A stretch of DNA of 64,000 nucleotides from positions 1,711,307 to 1,775,306 of the forward strand of contig CAWDUT010000006.1 in NCBI GenBank assembly GCA_963805525.1, in the 5' to 3' direction. Made by a program: the position numbers and the translations under genes. Origin of the DNA: DASQFQ01 sp963805525. GTDB taxonomy: Bacteria > Actinomycetota > Thermoleophilia > Solirubrobacterales > Solirubrobacteraceae. The notes beneath the pieces are model-generated. The model was given only the letters and a program-made list of their open reading frames with translations. It was not told the origin of the DNA and searched no databases. This document shows, piece by piece, positions 43,216-52,306 of the stretch; within the stretch, counting starts at the first letter, position 1; every line of letters begins with the position of its first letter.

Positions 43216-44062
43216 TCATTTGCGTGCGCCGTAGGCGATGTCTGCGGGCGCGCGTCCTTGGGTGAGACGTCCGTGTGGGCGCGGTCGTGGTTGTACTCGT
43301 CGAGGTATTCGGCGAGGTCGTGGGCGAGCGCGGTGCTCTTGGGGATCAGTGAGCGGGCAAACGCCGGCCGCCAGCATTCTTCGAGGATGGTCAGTTCGAC
43401 GCGTTCGACGCAGCCGTTGAAGTTGGGGCGCCCGGCGCGGATGAAGCGTTGGTGGGCGCCGAGGCGTTCGACGGCGGCGCCGAACGCCTTCGCGGAACTC
43501 CGAGCCGTTGTCGGTGGTGACTTGCTGCAGGTGCCAGCCGGCGGCGGCGAGCTCGGCCGCGACGCGGTGCACGAGCTCGTGTGTGTGGCGTGCGCGCGGG
43601 TTGCGTTCGGAGGTGTGCAGCTCGGCCCAGCAGAACGGGAAGCGACGCCGATTGCGGTGTCTTGCCAGACGGTGCCTTGGGTGCCCGACAGGCGGCCGAC
43701 GAAGAAGCAGTCGAGCTGGACCTTCTCGCCCGGCTCGCTGGCGTCGAGTGGCGCTCAGGCGGCGGCAGGTCGGGCTTGCGTTCGTAGGGGCCGCGGTGAC
43801 GCGCGATCAGCGCCAGGCGCTTGCTGCGCGTGTTGTGCCCGACCGCGCCGTAGCCCGCGCCAGACGCCGTGCTCGGAGATCCGGATCCCACCCATCTCGC
43901 CCGCGCGAGCTCAGCGGAGATGCGCCGAGGCCCATAGCCGGGGTGCCCGAGCGGGAGTGAGCACGCTGGAACGGGTGGACCGGACGATGCTGTGGCCGCT
44001 CCGCCTCGAGACGCCGAAACCAATTTCTGCACCTGAGGTTCGAAGCCATCGAACTTCGTCAA
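43216..44062 (-). pseudogene. Frameshifted IS481-type transposase
   Basis: Order on the minus strand: MTKFDGFEPQVQKLVS (HTH start), HPGYGPRRISAELARARW, then TRSKRLALIARHRGPYERKP and the DDE core with HRVAAELAAAGWHLQQ and TTDNGSEF, ending TGRLTQGRAPADIAYGARK. The pieces fall in different frames (breaks near 43400-43480 and around 43770), so it is dead. Layout fits IS481/IS3-like integrase-core transposases. No intact inverted repeats were identified at the ends. Confidence 0.75.
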
Positions 44063-44076
44063 GAGGCTGCTCTTGT

Positions 44077-44604
44077 CTAGGCTGCGGGGCAGACGGCCTC
44101 GGCGAGCAACGTGCGAATGGCGGCTTCAGTACGACTGTAGTTACCCTCACCGATCTGCGTGTAGCGAATCTGGCCGGCGCGATCGATGAGGTACATGGTC
44201 GGCCAGTACCGGTTCCCGTACGCGTTCCAAGCGACGAATTCGTTGTCCAGTCCGACGGGATACTCGAGCCCGTCCTCTTGCACGGCACGCTCGACGTTCT
44301 CAACGGACCGCTCGAATGCGAACTCGGGACTGTGGACGCCGACGACCGTGAAGTCGGGCTGGTATTGACGGTGGATCTGACGCAGGAATGGGAGGGTGCG
44401 TTGGCAGTTCACGCACGCGAAGGTCCAGAACTCGAGTAGGACGACGCGGTCGCGAAGGGCGGCGAGCCTCAGGGGCTCGCCGCCCGGCGTGTTGAACCAC
44501 AGATCGACGCCGACCAGTTCTGGGGCGCGGCAGAGGACAGGCAACCGATGCGTAGCATCCTCCTCCAGCGGCGCGCGAGAGCTGTTTCGCGGAGCGAAGG
44601 TCAT
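44077..44604 (-). CDS. Thioredoxin-like (TlpA/DipZ-C type) redox protein
   Basis: 175 residues. Active site WTFACVNCQRTLP with Cys64 and Cys67, then FTVVGVHSPEFAFER and YWPTMYLIDRAGQIRY with the cis-Pro. The segment HSPEFAFE is typical of the DipZ C-terminal or redoxin group. No signal peptide, unlike many TlpA relatives, so it may be cytosolic or the start may be off. Divergent from the wrbA gene. Confidence 0.8.
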   Translation of the reverse strand: MTFAPRNSSRAPLEEDATHRLPVLCRAPELVGVDLWFNTPGGEPLRLAALRDRVVLLEFWTFACVNCQRTLPFLRQIHRQYQPDFTVVGVHSPEFAFERSVENVERAVQEDGLEYPVGLDNEFVAWNAYGNRYWPTMYLIDRAGQIRYTQIGEGNYSRTEAAIRTLLAEAVCPAA

Positions 44605-44712
44605 GGCTCGGTTGATGGTGTCGGGTGGATGAGGTCACGGCGATCGCGTTGGGCGATGGCAAAATCACACGTGCCGATTGCCATCGCGACGCGGGTCGTC
44701 ACCGTTGAGACG

Positions 44713-45402
44713 ATGACCAGCCCTCCCACCGAACGCCCTGCTCGCATCGCGGTCGTCTACTACAGCGCCCGCGGCAACGTGCACGCGCTCGCTCGCGCCG
44801 CGGCGGAGGGAGCGGCGTCGGAAGGCGCCGAGGTTCGGCTTCGCCACGTCGCGGAGCTGAACCAGGAGCTGCTGATCTCCGCGAAGCAGCACTGGGGCCA
44901 GCACCGCTCCGAGATCGAGGATGAGCCTGATGCGCGGCTCGAGGACATCGAGTGGGCCGACGGCATCGCCTTTGGGACGCCCACCCGGTTCGGCAACGTC
45001 TCGGCGCAGCTGAAGCTGTTCCTCGACCTTGCCGGAGAGCTCTGGCAGCAGGGGAGGCTGGTCGACAAGGTCGCGACGGCGTTCACGTCCTCGCAGACCG
45101 AGCACGGCGGGCAGGAGTCGACGATTCTCGCCCTCAACAACACCCTGTACCACTGGGGGGCGATCATCGTTCCACTGGGGTACACGGTGCACGAGGTCTT
45201 CAACGGTGGCGGGAACCCTTACGGCGCGTCCTTCACGAGCGACCACCACACCGGCGGACCGGACAAGGACACGCTCGTCGTTGCGCGCGCGCAGGGTGTT
45301 CGGCTCGCACGCGTCGCCAAGGTGATCGGCGCTGCACGAGACGCCGGCTTGCTCACGACGACGCCGGCTCCGAGCGACGCTGGGATCGGCTCCGCTGGGT
45401 GA
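44713..45402 (+). CDS. wrbA: NAD(P)H:quinone oxidoreductase, WrbA type
   Basis: 229 residues from ATG 44713. Flavodoxin fold: FMN phosphate loop VVYYSARGNVHAL near 16-28, AFGTPTRFGNVSAQLK near 81-96, AFTSSQTEHGGQESTI near 117, and HWGAIIVPLGYT with the C-terminal nucleotide contact. WrbA reduces quinones by two electrons, avoiding semiquinone radicals. Overlaps the next start by four bases, so it is co-translated with the unknown protein that follows. Confidence 0.9.
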   Translation: MTSPPTERPARIAVVYYSARGNVHALARAAAEGAASEGAEVRLRHVAELNQELLISAKQHWGQHRSEIEDEPDARLEDIEWADGIAFGTPTRFGNVSAQLKLFLDLAGELWQQGRLVDKVATAFTSSQTEHGGQESTILALNNTLYHWGAIIVPLGYTVHEVFNGGGNPYGASFTSDHHTGGPDKDTLVVARAQGVRLARVAKVIGAARDAGLLTTTPAPSDAGIGSAG

Positions 45403-45761
45403 TTCCTGTGCAAGGTCTGGAGGATGTCGAGGTCGTTGACGGCGATTCGGTTGCCGCCTCGCTGATCCCGCGAGCAGTGACGGCCGGCGAGCTGCTCTTC
45501 CACGACGGGGCGACGCAGACGTTCAATGCAAGCGGGGACACGAGCTACATCGAGGCGGACGGTCGTCCCACGCAGGGCAGGTGGTACGTCGACGAGGATG
45601 GACGGTTCTGCTCGTTCTGGCCCCCGACCTATCGAGCTTGTTACGACCTGCTTTGGATTGTCGAGGGCGATGAGATCGTCGGGCTGAGCTTCGCCGAGCT
45701 GGGCCGGGGCACGCGATTCGACGGCCGATACACGACGCTGGCTCACGGGGCTCGCCCGTGA
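45399..45761 (+). CDS. Hypothetical 120-residue beta-rich protein
   Basis: GTG 45399 overlaps the wrbA stop (GTGA). Mostly strands and turns with aromatic pairs (GRWYVDEDGRFCSFWPPTYRAC, cut here to the motif GRWYVDEDGRFCSFW). The composition resembles small lipocalin-like or DUF995-type proteins but I cannot assign it. Two cysteines near 77 and 87. Conserved coupling to wrbA would be the clue to its role. Confidence 0.6.
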   Translation: MIPVQGLEDVEVVDGDSVAASLIPRAVTAGELLFHDGATQTFNASGDTSYIEADGRPTQGRWYVDEDGRFCSFWPPTYRACYDLLWIVEGDEIVGLSFAELGRGTRFDGRYTTLAHGARP

Positions 45762-45984
45762 CGTGGTTACCTACGAAGCCGTCCTCGCCCGGGCCAGCGA
45801 CTAGCCCGCCAGCCTCCTGGACGACACATGAAGTAGCGCGGTGACCTCCGAGCGCGCCACGCCCTCGCGCCGCTCCGGATGGCCGGCCCCCGACGACGCT
45901 CGCCAGCCCCAGCGCGTATCGCTGATCGTCGGGGCCGCTTGTGATCACGGGATCCGTTCGCAGGATGGTGTGCGTGGACGCGAT

Positions 45985-46477
45985 GGCTCGCGCTCCGGCG
46001 CGCGATCACCAGCGCGGAGCCCCGGTCTATCGCCGCGCGCCGGCGGGCTCGAAGCTGGATCCGTTCAAAGAGGACATTCACCGGCTGCTGGCCGCGGACC
46101 CGAGTCTGCCGGGGGGCCGGATCCGCGAGCTGCTCGAGCCGCTGGGCTGCACCGCGTCCAAGACGGTCGTCGATGACTACCTGCGCGAGGTCAGACGTGC
46201 GTTTGCCGCCTTCTGAGGTCAGCTACGGGTCGATTGGCATTTCTGCGAGCCGGCCGATCCACAGGCCAAAGGGGCGGTCGAGCGCCTGCACGGCTACGTC
46301 GAGACGAACTTCGAGCTCGGCCGCGTCTTCGCGAACGAGCTCGACTTCCAGGACCAGCTCGACGCCTGGTCCGAGAAGGTCAACGCACTCAGGCACAAGA
46401 CGCCGCGCGAGCGGCTACGACGCCGCGCCCGGCACCTCGGCACCGATCCGCCGCCGGCCCACGGCTGGACCGCTTGA
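45985..46477 (+). pseudogene. istA: Second IS21 IstA fossil with the catalytic core deleted
   Basis: The first part (YRRAPAGSKLDPFKEDIHRLL, GCTASKTVVDDYLREVR, to about 46216) is the IstA second helical region. After a stop, a different frame (46229-46477) gives FCEPADPQAKGAVERLHGYV and LDAWSEKVNALRHKT, the IstA end with the catalytic Glu. Roughly the whole core between the two Asp residues is missing. It is of a different IS21 subgroup from the element at 26551. Confidence 0.7.
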
Positions 46478-47258
46478 CGCCGACGTCGCCGATTGTGCTG
46501 AGACGCCGCGCCGATCGCGCGATCGTCGACCGCTGTCGAGCGAGCCCAGTCTTCGGCTTTGATTGGTGATCGCGTCGAAGCCCCGTGCGAAAGACGCGCA
46601 ATCCGATCGGAGCTGTTGCGATGGAGACCCACGCCCACGAGCAAGTCCACTGGCAGGCGCCGCGAGCGAGCGTTGCCACAACGGAGGTCCTACAGGCGGG
46701 GGGCGTTCGCCGCGATCGCCGCCGGCTTCATCGTGGCCGCATGACAGATGGTCGTTGCCGCGATCGCCCGAGCCCGACGCCGGTGCCCGGCATCCGCCAG
46801 CCGCTGTGGACACCGCCAGAGGGCATCTGGAGCGTCGACTTCGGCGTGAACCACTTCCACGGCAGCTTCCATCTCATCCCGGTGCTCCGTGGCATCGTCC
46901 GCCGCATGGGGAACTCGCAGATCCTCGGCTTCGTGGGCGCCCCTCTTCTGACCACGATTCTCGGTCGCCGGCCGAACCCCGCCGGGGCAGTCGTGCTCGG
47001 GCCCGCGTACGGCATCGCCATTCGAGGCGATCCTCATCACGGGATCGTCAACACGCAATAGATCCAGACCCTCTATAGCTCGACGCTGCACCGGAGCTGG
47101 TGGGTCCGGCCACGGGATCCTCGGCACGACTGGTCTCCAGCGTGCTGCGGGAGAAGCAAGGGCGCCTCGCACGCTGAGGCGCCACTCACTCTGAACCACC
47201 GGTGCGACGCCGCTCTGCGCTGAGCGAGTGGCGGTCGACCGACCGACAAGGAGAAGCA
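46478..47258. other. 781 bases without a recognised gene; two doubtful frames
   Basis: A plus-strand frame ends at 46744 with a hydrophobic tail (GAFAAIAAGFIVAA). A second runs from ATG 46741 (overlapping it by ATGA) to 47061; its middle, VDFGVNHFHGSFHLIPVL, is protein-like with normal third-base GC. Neither has a known family, and either may be gene debris. The last 60 bases include the AAGGAGAA ribosome site of the next gene. Confidence 0.35.
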
Positions 47259-48428
47259 ATGCAAGTACTGACACGTCTGCGGCGCACTGCGCTCGCGTGG
47301 TTGGCGGCGCTCACGGCCGCGCTGACCATCGCCGGGGCCGCCACCGCATCAGCTGCGCTCGCCGGCGAGCCGCATGGCAGCGTAGGAGCGGTGTTCGTCC
47401 AGACCAACGACATCTCCGGGAACGCGATCCTCGCCTATGCCCGCTCCGCCGACGGCGCCCTCACGCCGGCCGGCCGCTACTCGACGCTTGGTCGCGGGGG
47501 CACGGAGCCCGGCGTGCCGACGGACCCGCTCTCGTCGCAAGGCTCGTTGACGGTCGACCGCCGCCACCACCTGCTGTACGCCGTCAACGCCGGAAGCGAC
47601 ACCGTCTCCGTGTTCGCCGTTCGGGGCACCAGCCTGCGTCTGTTGCAGGTCATCGGCTCTGGCGGGCGCTTCCCGACCAGCGTCGCGATCCACCACGCGC
47701 TCGTCTTCGTCCTCAACGCCGGCGGCGACGGGACGATCAGCGGCTATCGCAACGACCACGGCCGGCTTACGCCGATCGCAGGTTCGGTGCGCTCGCTCGG
47801 TCTCGGGAACGCCACGCCGCCGTTCTTCCTCCGCTCACCGTCTCAGATCGGCTTCACCCCCGACGCCTCGCACGTGCTCGTCACCGACAAGGAGAACGGC
47901 ATGGTGGACGCGTTCGCGCTGCGGCCCGACGGCCGGCCCGCCTTCGCTCCGGCGACCACCGCCACAGGCCCGGTCCCGTTCGCGTTCGAGTTCGACCCGC
48001 TGGGTCGAGTGGTGCTCGTAGACGCCAGCGGGTTCGCGAACACGTACCGCGTGCTCCCGTCCGGTGCACTGTCCGCGACCGGCGCGCCGGCCGCCAACGG
48101 CCAGAAGGCACCATGCTGGGTCGCGCGCGCGCGCGGCTACGTCTACGTGACCAACACCGCCAGCGACACGATCACCGGCTACGCAGAGGCGCCGGACGGA
48201 CAGCTCGAGCTGCTGCACGCCGACGGCGTCAGCGCGACGACGGACGCAGGCCCGATCGACCTCGCGGCCGCGCCCGGCGGACGCCAGGTGTTCGAGCTCA
48301 ACGGACTCGCGGGCGATCTCGGCGTCTACACCGTCGCATCCGATGGCACGCTCACCCGGATCGCGACGGTGCATGGGCTGCCGGCCTTCGACGGATCCAA
48401 CGGCATGGAGGGGATCGCGGTCACCTGA
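47259..48428 (+). CDS. Secreted beta-propeller (lactonase/YncE-like)
   Basis: 389 residues from ATG 47259 with AAGGAGAA seven bases before. N-terminal signal peptide: basic start then LAWLAALTAALTIAGAATASA. The rest is a seven-bladed propeller of repeated strands (LLYAVNAGSDTVSVFAVRG, LVFVLNAGGDGTISGYRN, VYVTNTASDTITGYAE). Resembles 3-carboxymuconate cyclase/6-phosphogluconolactonase folds; enzymatic role not shown for exported members. Single gene. Confidence 0.8.
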   Translation: MQVLTRLRRTALAWLAALTAALTIAGAATASAALAGEPHGSVGAVFVQTNDISGNAILAYARSADGALTPAGRYSTLGRGGTEPGVPTDPLSSQGSLTVDRRHHLLYAVNAGSDTVSVFAVRGTSLRLLQVIGSGGRFPTSVAIHHALVFVLNAGGDGTISGYRNDHGRLTPIAGSVRSLGLGNATPPFFLRSPSQIGFTPDASHVLVTDKENGMVDAFALRPDGRPAFAPATTATGPVPFAFEFDPLGRVVLVDASGFANTYRVLPSGALSATGAPAANGQKAPCWVARARGYVYVTNTASDTITGYAEAPDGQLELLHADGVSATTDAGPIDLAAAPGGRQVFELNGLAGDLGVYTVASDGTLTRIATVHGLPAFDGSNGMEGIAVT

Positions 48429-48486
48429 GCGCGACTCGGGGCGCCTCGCCGGATCAGCGGCGAGGCGCGCCCGTGCCGCTGTTTCC

Positions 48487-48655
48487 ATGTCCACCCGACG
48501 CCGAGATCGAACCGGGCTCCGCACGCTGGCCACCGTGGTCGCAGAGCGGCGGACGCTGCCGAGAGGGGCGTTCTGGGTCGCGGCGGCGATCGCGCTCGTG
48601 GCGTTCGCGGCGAATACGGCGGCCTCCCCGCTCTACTGGGTCTATGAGGCGGAGC
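48487..48655 (+). pseudogene. Head of an MFS transporter, cut after the first helix
   Basis: From ATG 48487 the frame runs AERRTLPRGAFWVAAAIALV and AANTAASPLYWVYE, closely matching the start of the intact MFS protein at 16904-18223 (SPLYRVYE). At 48656 the sequence jumps to the end of an RraA-type gene. So only the first membrane segment remains. Confidence 0.7.
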
Positions 48656-48790
48656 TTCAGGCAAACGTGCCGGTCGTCCTCGACCGCGTAGCGGTGATGC
48701 CGGCCACTACGTGTTCGCCGACGCCTCTGGCGCCGTCGTAATCCCGGATGTCCACAAGCCAAAGCCGGTCTGGTCGTGCGAAAGAAGATC
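48656..48790 (+). pseudogene. Tail of an RraA-family gene (copy A), deleted and shifted
   Basis: The sequence matches 62124-62340 nearly base for base, including the codons for ANVPVVLDRVAVMP, but one C is missing after that and about 85 bases near the 3' end are absent. The intact relative is the RraA gene at 61688. Confidence 0.75.
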
Positions 48791-48864
48791 GTCATGAGCT
48801 CAGCTTCCGACGGGGTGCCTATCCCGGCTGGGCCGGAACGGAACTACGGAGAAAGGACACGCGA

Positions 48865-49380
48865 ATGAGCGAGACGACCGAGACCGCCATTCTCGCGGGC
48901 GGCTGCTTCTGGGGCGTCCAGGAGCTGCTGCGCCACCGCGATGGGGTCATCTCCACCCGGGTCGGCTACACCGGCGGGGAGAACGACCACCCGACCTACC
49001 GCAACCACCCGGGCCACGCCGAGGCGGTCGAGATCGTCTTCGATCCGGAGCGGATCTCGTACCGGGACATCCTGGAGTTCTTCTTTCAGATCCACGATCC
49101 GTCGACCAAGGATCGCCAGGGCAACGACATCGGCAGCAGCTACCGCTCCGAGATCTTCGCCACGAGCGACGAGCAGCGCCGGGTCGCGGAGGACACGATC
49201 GCCGACGTCGAGGCCTCGGGCCTGTGGCCCGGCAAGGTCGTGACCGAGATCAGCGACGCCGTCCCGTTCTGGGAGGCCGAGCCCGAGCACCAGGACTACC
49301 TGCAGCACTACCCCAACGGCTACACCTGCCACTACCCGCGGCCCGGCTGGAAGCTGCCGCACCGCGAGACCGCCGCCTAA
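48865..49380 (+). CDS. msrA: Peptide methionine-S-sulfoxide reductase
   Basis: 171 residues. GGCFWG with catalytic Cys14; VGYTGGENDHPTYRNHPGHAEAVE and the QGNDIGSSYRSEIF region are typical MsrA. Reduces methionine-S-oxide in proteins, using thioredoxin. ATG 48865 is preceded by GAAAGGAC. It lies in a duplicated segment; the copy at 62420 is frameshifted, so this is the functional one. Neighbouring genes are fossils. Confidence 0.95.
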   Translation: MSETTETAILAGGCFWGVQELLRHRDGVISTRVGYTGGENDHPTYRNHPGHAEAVEIVFDPERISYRDILEFFFQIHDPSTKDRQGNDIGSSYRSEIFATSDEQRRVAEDTIADVEASGLWPGKVVTEISDAVPFWEAEPEHQDYLQHYPNGYTCHYPRPGWKLPHRETAA

Positions 49381-49407
49381 CGCGGCGCTTGGGACTGCAA
49401 TGAACGA

Positions 49408-49450
49408 GGGCCTCCTCGGTGGAACGCTCAGCGTGTCATCGAGGAGGCCC
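49408..49450. mobile_element. IS110-type end or hairpin, 11-bp perfect inverted repeat
   Basis: GGGCCTCCTCG at 49408-49418 and CGAGGAGGCCC at 49440-49450 are exact inverted repeats around a 21-base loop. The same sequence, partly decayed, closes copy B at 62963-63003. It stands just before an IS110 transposase start, so it belongs to the insertion sequence's left end, or acts as the msrA terminator, or both. Confidence 0.55.
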
Positions 49451-49456
49451 ACCCTC

Positions 49457-49560
49457 ATGTTGCACGCTGGATTGGATCTAAGTCGACGTCGACAGGACGT
49501 GTGCCTGGTCGACGATGCCGGGGAGCTGGTCGCGCAGCTTGCGGGCCGCGCCGGGCACGG
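49457..49560 (+). pseudogene. N-terminal stub of an IS110-family transposase
   Basis: From ATG 49457: HAGLDLSRRRQDVCLVDDAG then ELVAQLAG. The first Asp in AGLDLSRR and the following strand match the RuvC-like N-domain of IS110 transposases. The frame then becomes noise, and no C-terminal Ser domain is seen. The 49560-49890 stretch shows nothing else I can identify. Confidence 0.65.
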
Positions 49561-49892
49561 ACGGGCTGCACCATCTCGCCACGCGCAGCCGCCGAGGGTC
49601 CCCCGGCGGTTCGCTCTAATCTGCGGGCGAGGATTCACACGGGCGGAGTTGGCGTCGGCGTTGTCCGACCACCCCGCACGCCCGGCACCGGAATCGCGCT
49701 TGGCTCTCGCGCGACGCGCGTCGACCCCGTACCAGGTGTCGTGCTTATGTGAGTCCGCTCTGTCGTCATGCGCCGGCAGGATCGTCATGCGCCCCGACCG
49801 CTGTGATCGGGAAGCCGCATCGTTCGAGAGCTGGCACCTGTTGTGACTCCGGCCAGTTGTTCATCAGCCCCCACCGTGGAGCCGCCGCCGCC

Positions 49893-50260
49893 CTCCACGT
49901 GACCGTGGCCGGGCGGGAGACGCTCGTGGGCTCGAGCCCCCGGACGCTCCGCCGGCAGCATGGCGTGCAGCTCCACGGCCGCGTGGTGGACGCCGGCGAT
50001 GCGACGGTGCGGTTCGCCGACGGTGGGGCACTCGAGGTGGCACGGTGATCTGGGTGACGGGTTTCCGGACCGATCACGCGTGGATCGACGTGCCGGTGCC
50101 CGACAACCGGGGACGCCCGGTCCACCAGCGCGCTGTCACCCGGCTGGCCGGGCCTGTGGTTCCTCAGGCTGACCTGGCAACAGACCCGAGGCTCGGCGCT
50201 CCTGGGCTGGGTGAAGACGACGCCGAGTACCTTGCCCACCGGATGAGGTCGGGGGCCTGA
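49893..50260 (+). pseudogene. C-terminal fossil of a flavin-dependent monooxygenase
   Basis: In three frames the sequence reads LVGSSPRTLRRQHGVQLHGR and ATVRFADGGALEV, then IWVTGFRTDHAWIDVP and VTxxPGLWFLRLTW, then QQTRGSALLGWV and DDAEYLAHRM. This order is the end of the FAD/NADPH oxidoreductases with a VIWATGFRPDYSWI motif (flavin-containing monooxygenase-like). At least three indels; no N-terminal FAD domain is present. Confidence 0.6.
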
Positions 50261-50409
50261 GGTCGCCGCTCACGGCGGCGCACGAAGTCGATCGACCTCG
50301 ACGGTGACGTCGAACGACGCGGCCGGAGGAGCTTCTACGGCGCAGCGGCAAGCGTGGGGAACGGCGGACGGCGCATCGCCTCCCGGGAGGAGACAGCTGC
50401 GGAAGCTGC

Positions 50410-50913
50410 TCAGTCCGCCGGGCCCGGCATCGCGCCCTCGGCAAGCTTGATCCGGGTCCAGACGTTCATGTTGACGACGACGCCGACGATCTCCAGCATC
50501 TCCTCCGGGCCGAAGTGCTCGACGAGCGCGTCGTGGAAACGCTGGAACGCCGCGTCCCGATCGGTGTCGGCGGCGCGGGTGAGCGCCTCGGTGTAGCGGA
50601 GCGCCGCCTGCTCGGCCTCGGAGTGAAGCTCAGTCTCCCACCACGCGGTCAGCGTGTCGATCTTGGCCCGAGGGATGTCCGCCTCGCGCGCCGCCTGGTA
50701 GTGCAGGTTCAGGCAGTAGGTGCAGTTGTTGAGCTGTGACACTCGCAGGCGAAGGAGCTCGGCGAGGCCGCGGTCGATCCGCAGGTCCGCCGTGTACCCG
50801 AACGCATCCGCGCCCATTCGCGCCATGCCGATGAGCGCCTCGTTCTGACTCGCGTCGAACCGGCGGTTCACCACCTGGACATCGTCAGCCATCTTGCTCC
50901 CTTCAATGCTCAT
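50410..50913 (-). CDS. Carboxymuconolactone-decarboxylase/AhpD-like protein
   Basis: Alkylhydroperoxidase-type family. CTYCLNLH supplies Cys64, Cys67 and His71, the AhpD active-site pattern. ATG 50913 overlaps the APC permease stop (ATGA) and has GGGGGG before it; ATG 50892 with AGGGAG is an alternative giving 160 residues. Likely a peroxide-handling disulfide reductase-type protein. Last gene of the Dps-APC-CMD run. Confidence 0.85.
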   Translation of the reverse strand: MSIEGSKMADDVQVVNRRFDASQNEALIGMARMGADAFGYTADLRIDRGLAELLRLRVSQLNNCTYCLNLHYQAAREADIPRAKIDTLTAWWETELHSEAEQAALRYTEALTRAADTDRDAAFQRFHDALVEHFGPEEMLEIVGVVVNMNVWTRIKLAEGAMPGPAD

Positions 50914-52301
50914 CGTTCCCCCCCGCTCGTGCCTCCCGCCGCCGCTGCCACGAGCCGTCCGCTCGGGTTCGTCCTTCGCGTGACCACGTACACCGGGATG
51001 CCGATCAGGATCAACACCGTGCCGCGCTGCACGGCCTCGGCGCCCGTCGCGCCCGCCATCCACACCGAGAAGACCATGGCGAGGGCGATCGCAGCGATCG
51101 CCAATGTCCCTCCCGGCGGGCCGCCGCGGGTGCTCCGGGCGAGCGAGTGGCAGAGCTCGGCGGCCACGGACAGCACGTAGCCGAAGACGTACACAAACGT
51201 GCTCAACAGCGCGAGCGTGGTGAACAGCGCCAGCGGGTCGCCGGTCGCGTTGAACGCGATCAGCGCGGTGGCGAGGATCGCGTTGAGCACCAGTGCCGGC
51301 ACAGGCAGTCCGCGCACGCGACGGCGCAACGGGCGCGGGAAGAGGCCGTCGTGCGCGGCGCCCGCCGCCATCTCGGAGTTGACCAGGTTGAAGCCGTTGA
51401 GCGACCCCAGCGCCGAGATCAGCGCCACGGCCGCGATCGCTTTCGCCGCCCACGCGCCGCCGAAGATCGCCTGCGCGGCGTCGGCGAACGGGGCGCCCGA
51501 CTGGGCGAGCTGCGCCTGCGGCACCGTGCCCTGTACCGCGAGCGTGCCGGCCAGGTAGAGCACCGACACGCCCGCAACGCCGGCGACGATCGCTCGCGGC
51601 ACGTTGCGCTCGGGATCACGCACGCGGTTGGTGGCCACGGCGGCGCCCTCCATGCCCAAGAACGAGAAGAGCAGCAGGGCGGATGCGCTGGGCAGCGCCG
51701 TCAACGAGCCGCCGTGCGCCCGCACCGGGCCGACGGCGCTGGCGTGGAACGCGAGCAGTCCGGCCACGGCGACGATCGCAAGGGCGGCGATCTTGAGCAC
51801 GGTCGTGGCAACGGCCACCGCCCCCACCGACCGGGTGGAGACGAGGTTGTTGATCGCCGGAAGCCAGAGCACGGCGCCGGCCACGGCGAACGTCGTGAGT
51901 CGACTCGACCCCAGCCCGAGCAGCGCCTCGGCGTAGCCGGCACCCGCGACGGCGATCGTGGCGTGCCCGGTCCACCCCTGGATCCAGTACGTCCAAGCGG
52001 CGAGGAATCCGGCGAAATGGCCGAACGCGTCGTCGGCATAGGCGTAGGGGCCGCCCGAGCGCCGGGTCCGGCGCACGAGCCGCGCGAACGTCAGCGCCAG
52101 CGCCAGCGAGCCGCCACCGACGACGGCGAACGCGGGCACGCTGAGCCAGCCGTAGTCGGCGATCGCAGCGGGGAGAGCGAAGATGCCGGTGCCGACGATC
52201 CCACCCACCACGATCGCGACGGTGGCGGACAGGCCGAGCCGGTCGTCGTCGGGCGCCCGGCGACGCTCACCGGCCCGGGTCGCGATGAAGCCGCATGGCA
52301 T
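50910..52301 (-). CDS. APC-family amino-acid permease
   Basis: 463 residues from ATG 52301. Twelve-helix APC fold: VAIVVGGIVGTGIFALPAA near 29-47 (helix 1, substrate-binding GxGxF), SGGPYAYADDAFG near 79, and the consensus loop near GFNLVNSEMAAGAAHDGLFP. Transports amino acids or polyamines across the cytoplasmic membrane; the substrate is unknown. Five bases after the dps stop on the same strand. Confidence 0.85.
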   Translation of the reverse strand: MPCGFIATRAGERRRAPDDDRLGLSATVAIVVGGIVGTGIFALPAAIADYGWLSVPAFAVVGGGSLALALTFARLVRRTRRSGGPYAYADDAFGHFAGFLAAWTYWIQGWTGHATIAVAGAGYAEALLGLGSSRLTTFAVAGAVLWLPAINNLVSTRSVGAVAVATTVLKIAALAIVAVAGLLAFHASAVGPVRAHGGSLTALPSASALLLFSFLGMEGAAVATNRVRDPERNVPRAIVAGVAGVSVLYLAGTLAVQGTVPQAQLAQSGAPFADAAQAIFGGAWAAKAIAAVALISALGSLNGFNLVNSEMAAGAAHDGLFPRPLRRRVRGLPVPALVLNAILATALIAFNATGDPLALFTTLALLSTFVYVFGYVLSVAAELCHSLARSTRGGPPGGTLAIAAIALAMVFSVWMAGATGAEAVQRGTVLILIGIPVYVVTRRTNPSGRLVAAAAGGTSGGER

Positions 52302-52306
52302 GGTGC

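Larger units (their letters stand above)
48656..49450 (+). repeat. Duplicated rraA-tail/msrA/IS-end segment, copy A
   Basis: Matches copy B (62124-63003) in order: RraA 3' end, spacer, msrA, and the inverted-repeat end. Copy A keeps a working msrA but has a deletion in the RraA part. Confidence 0.85.
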
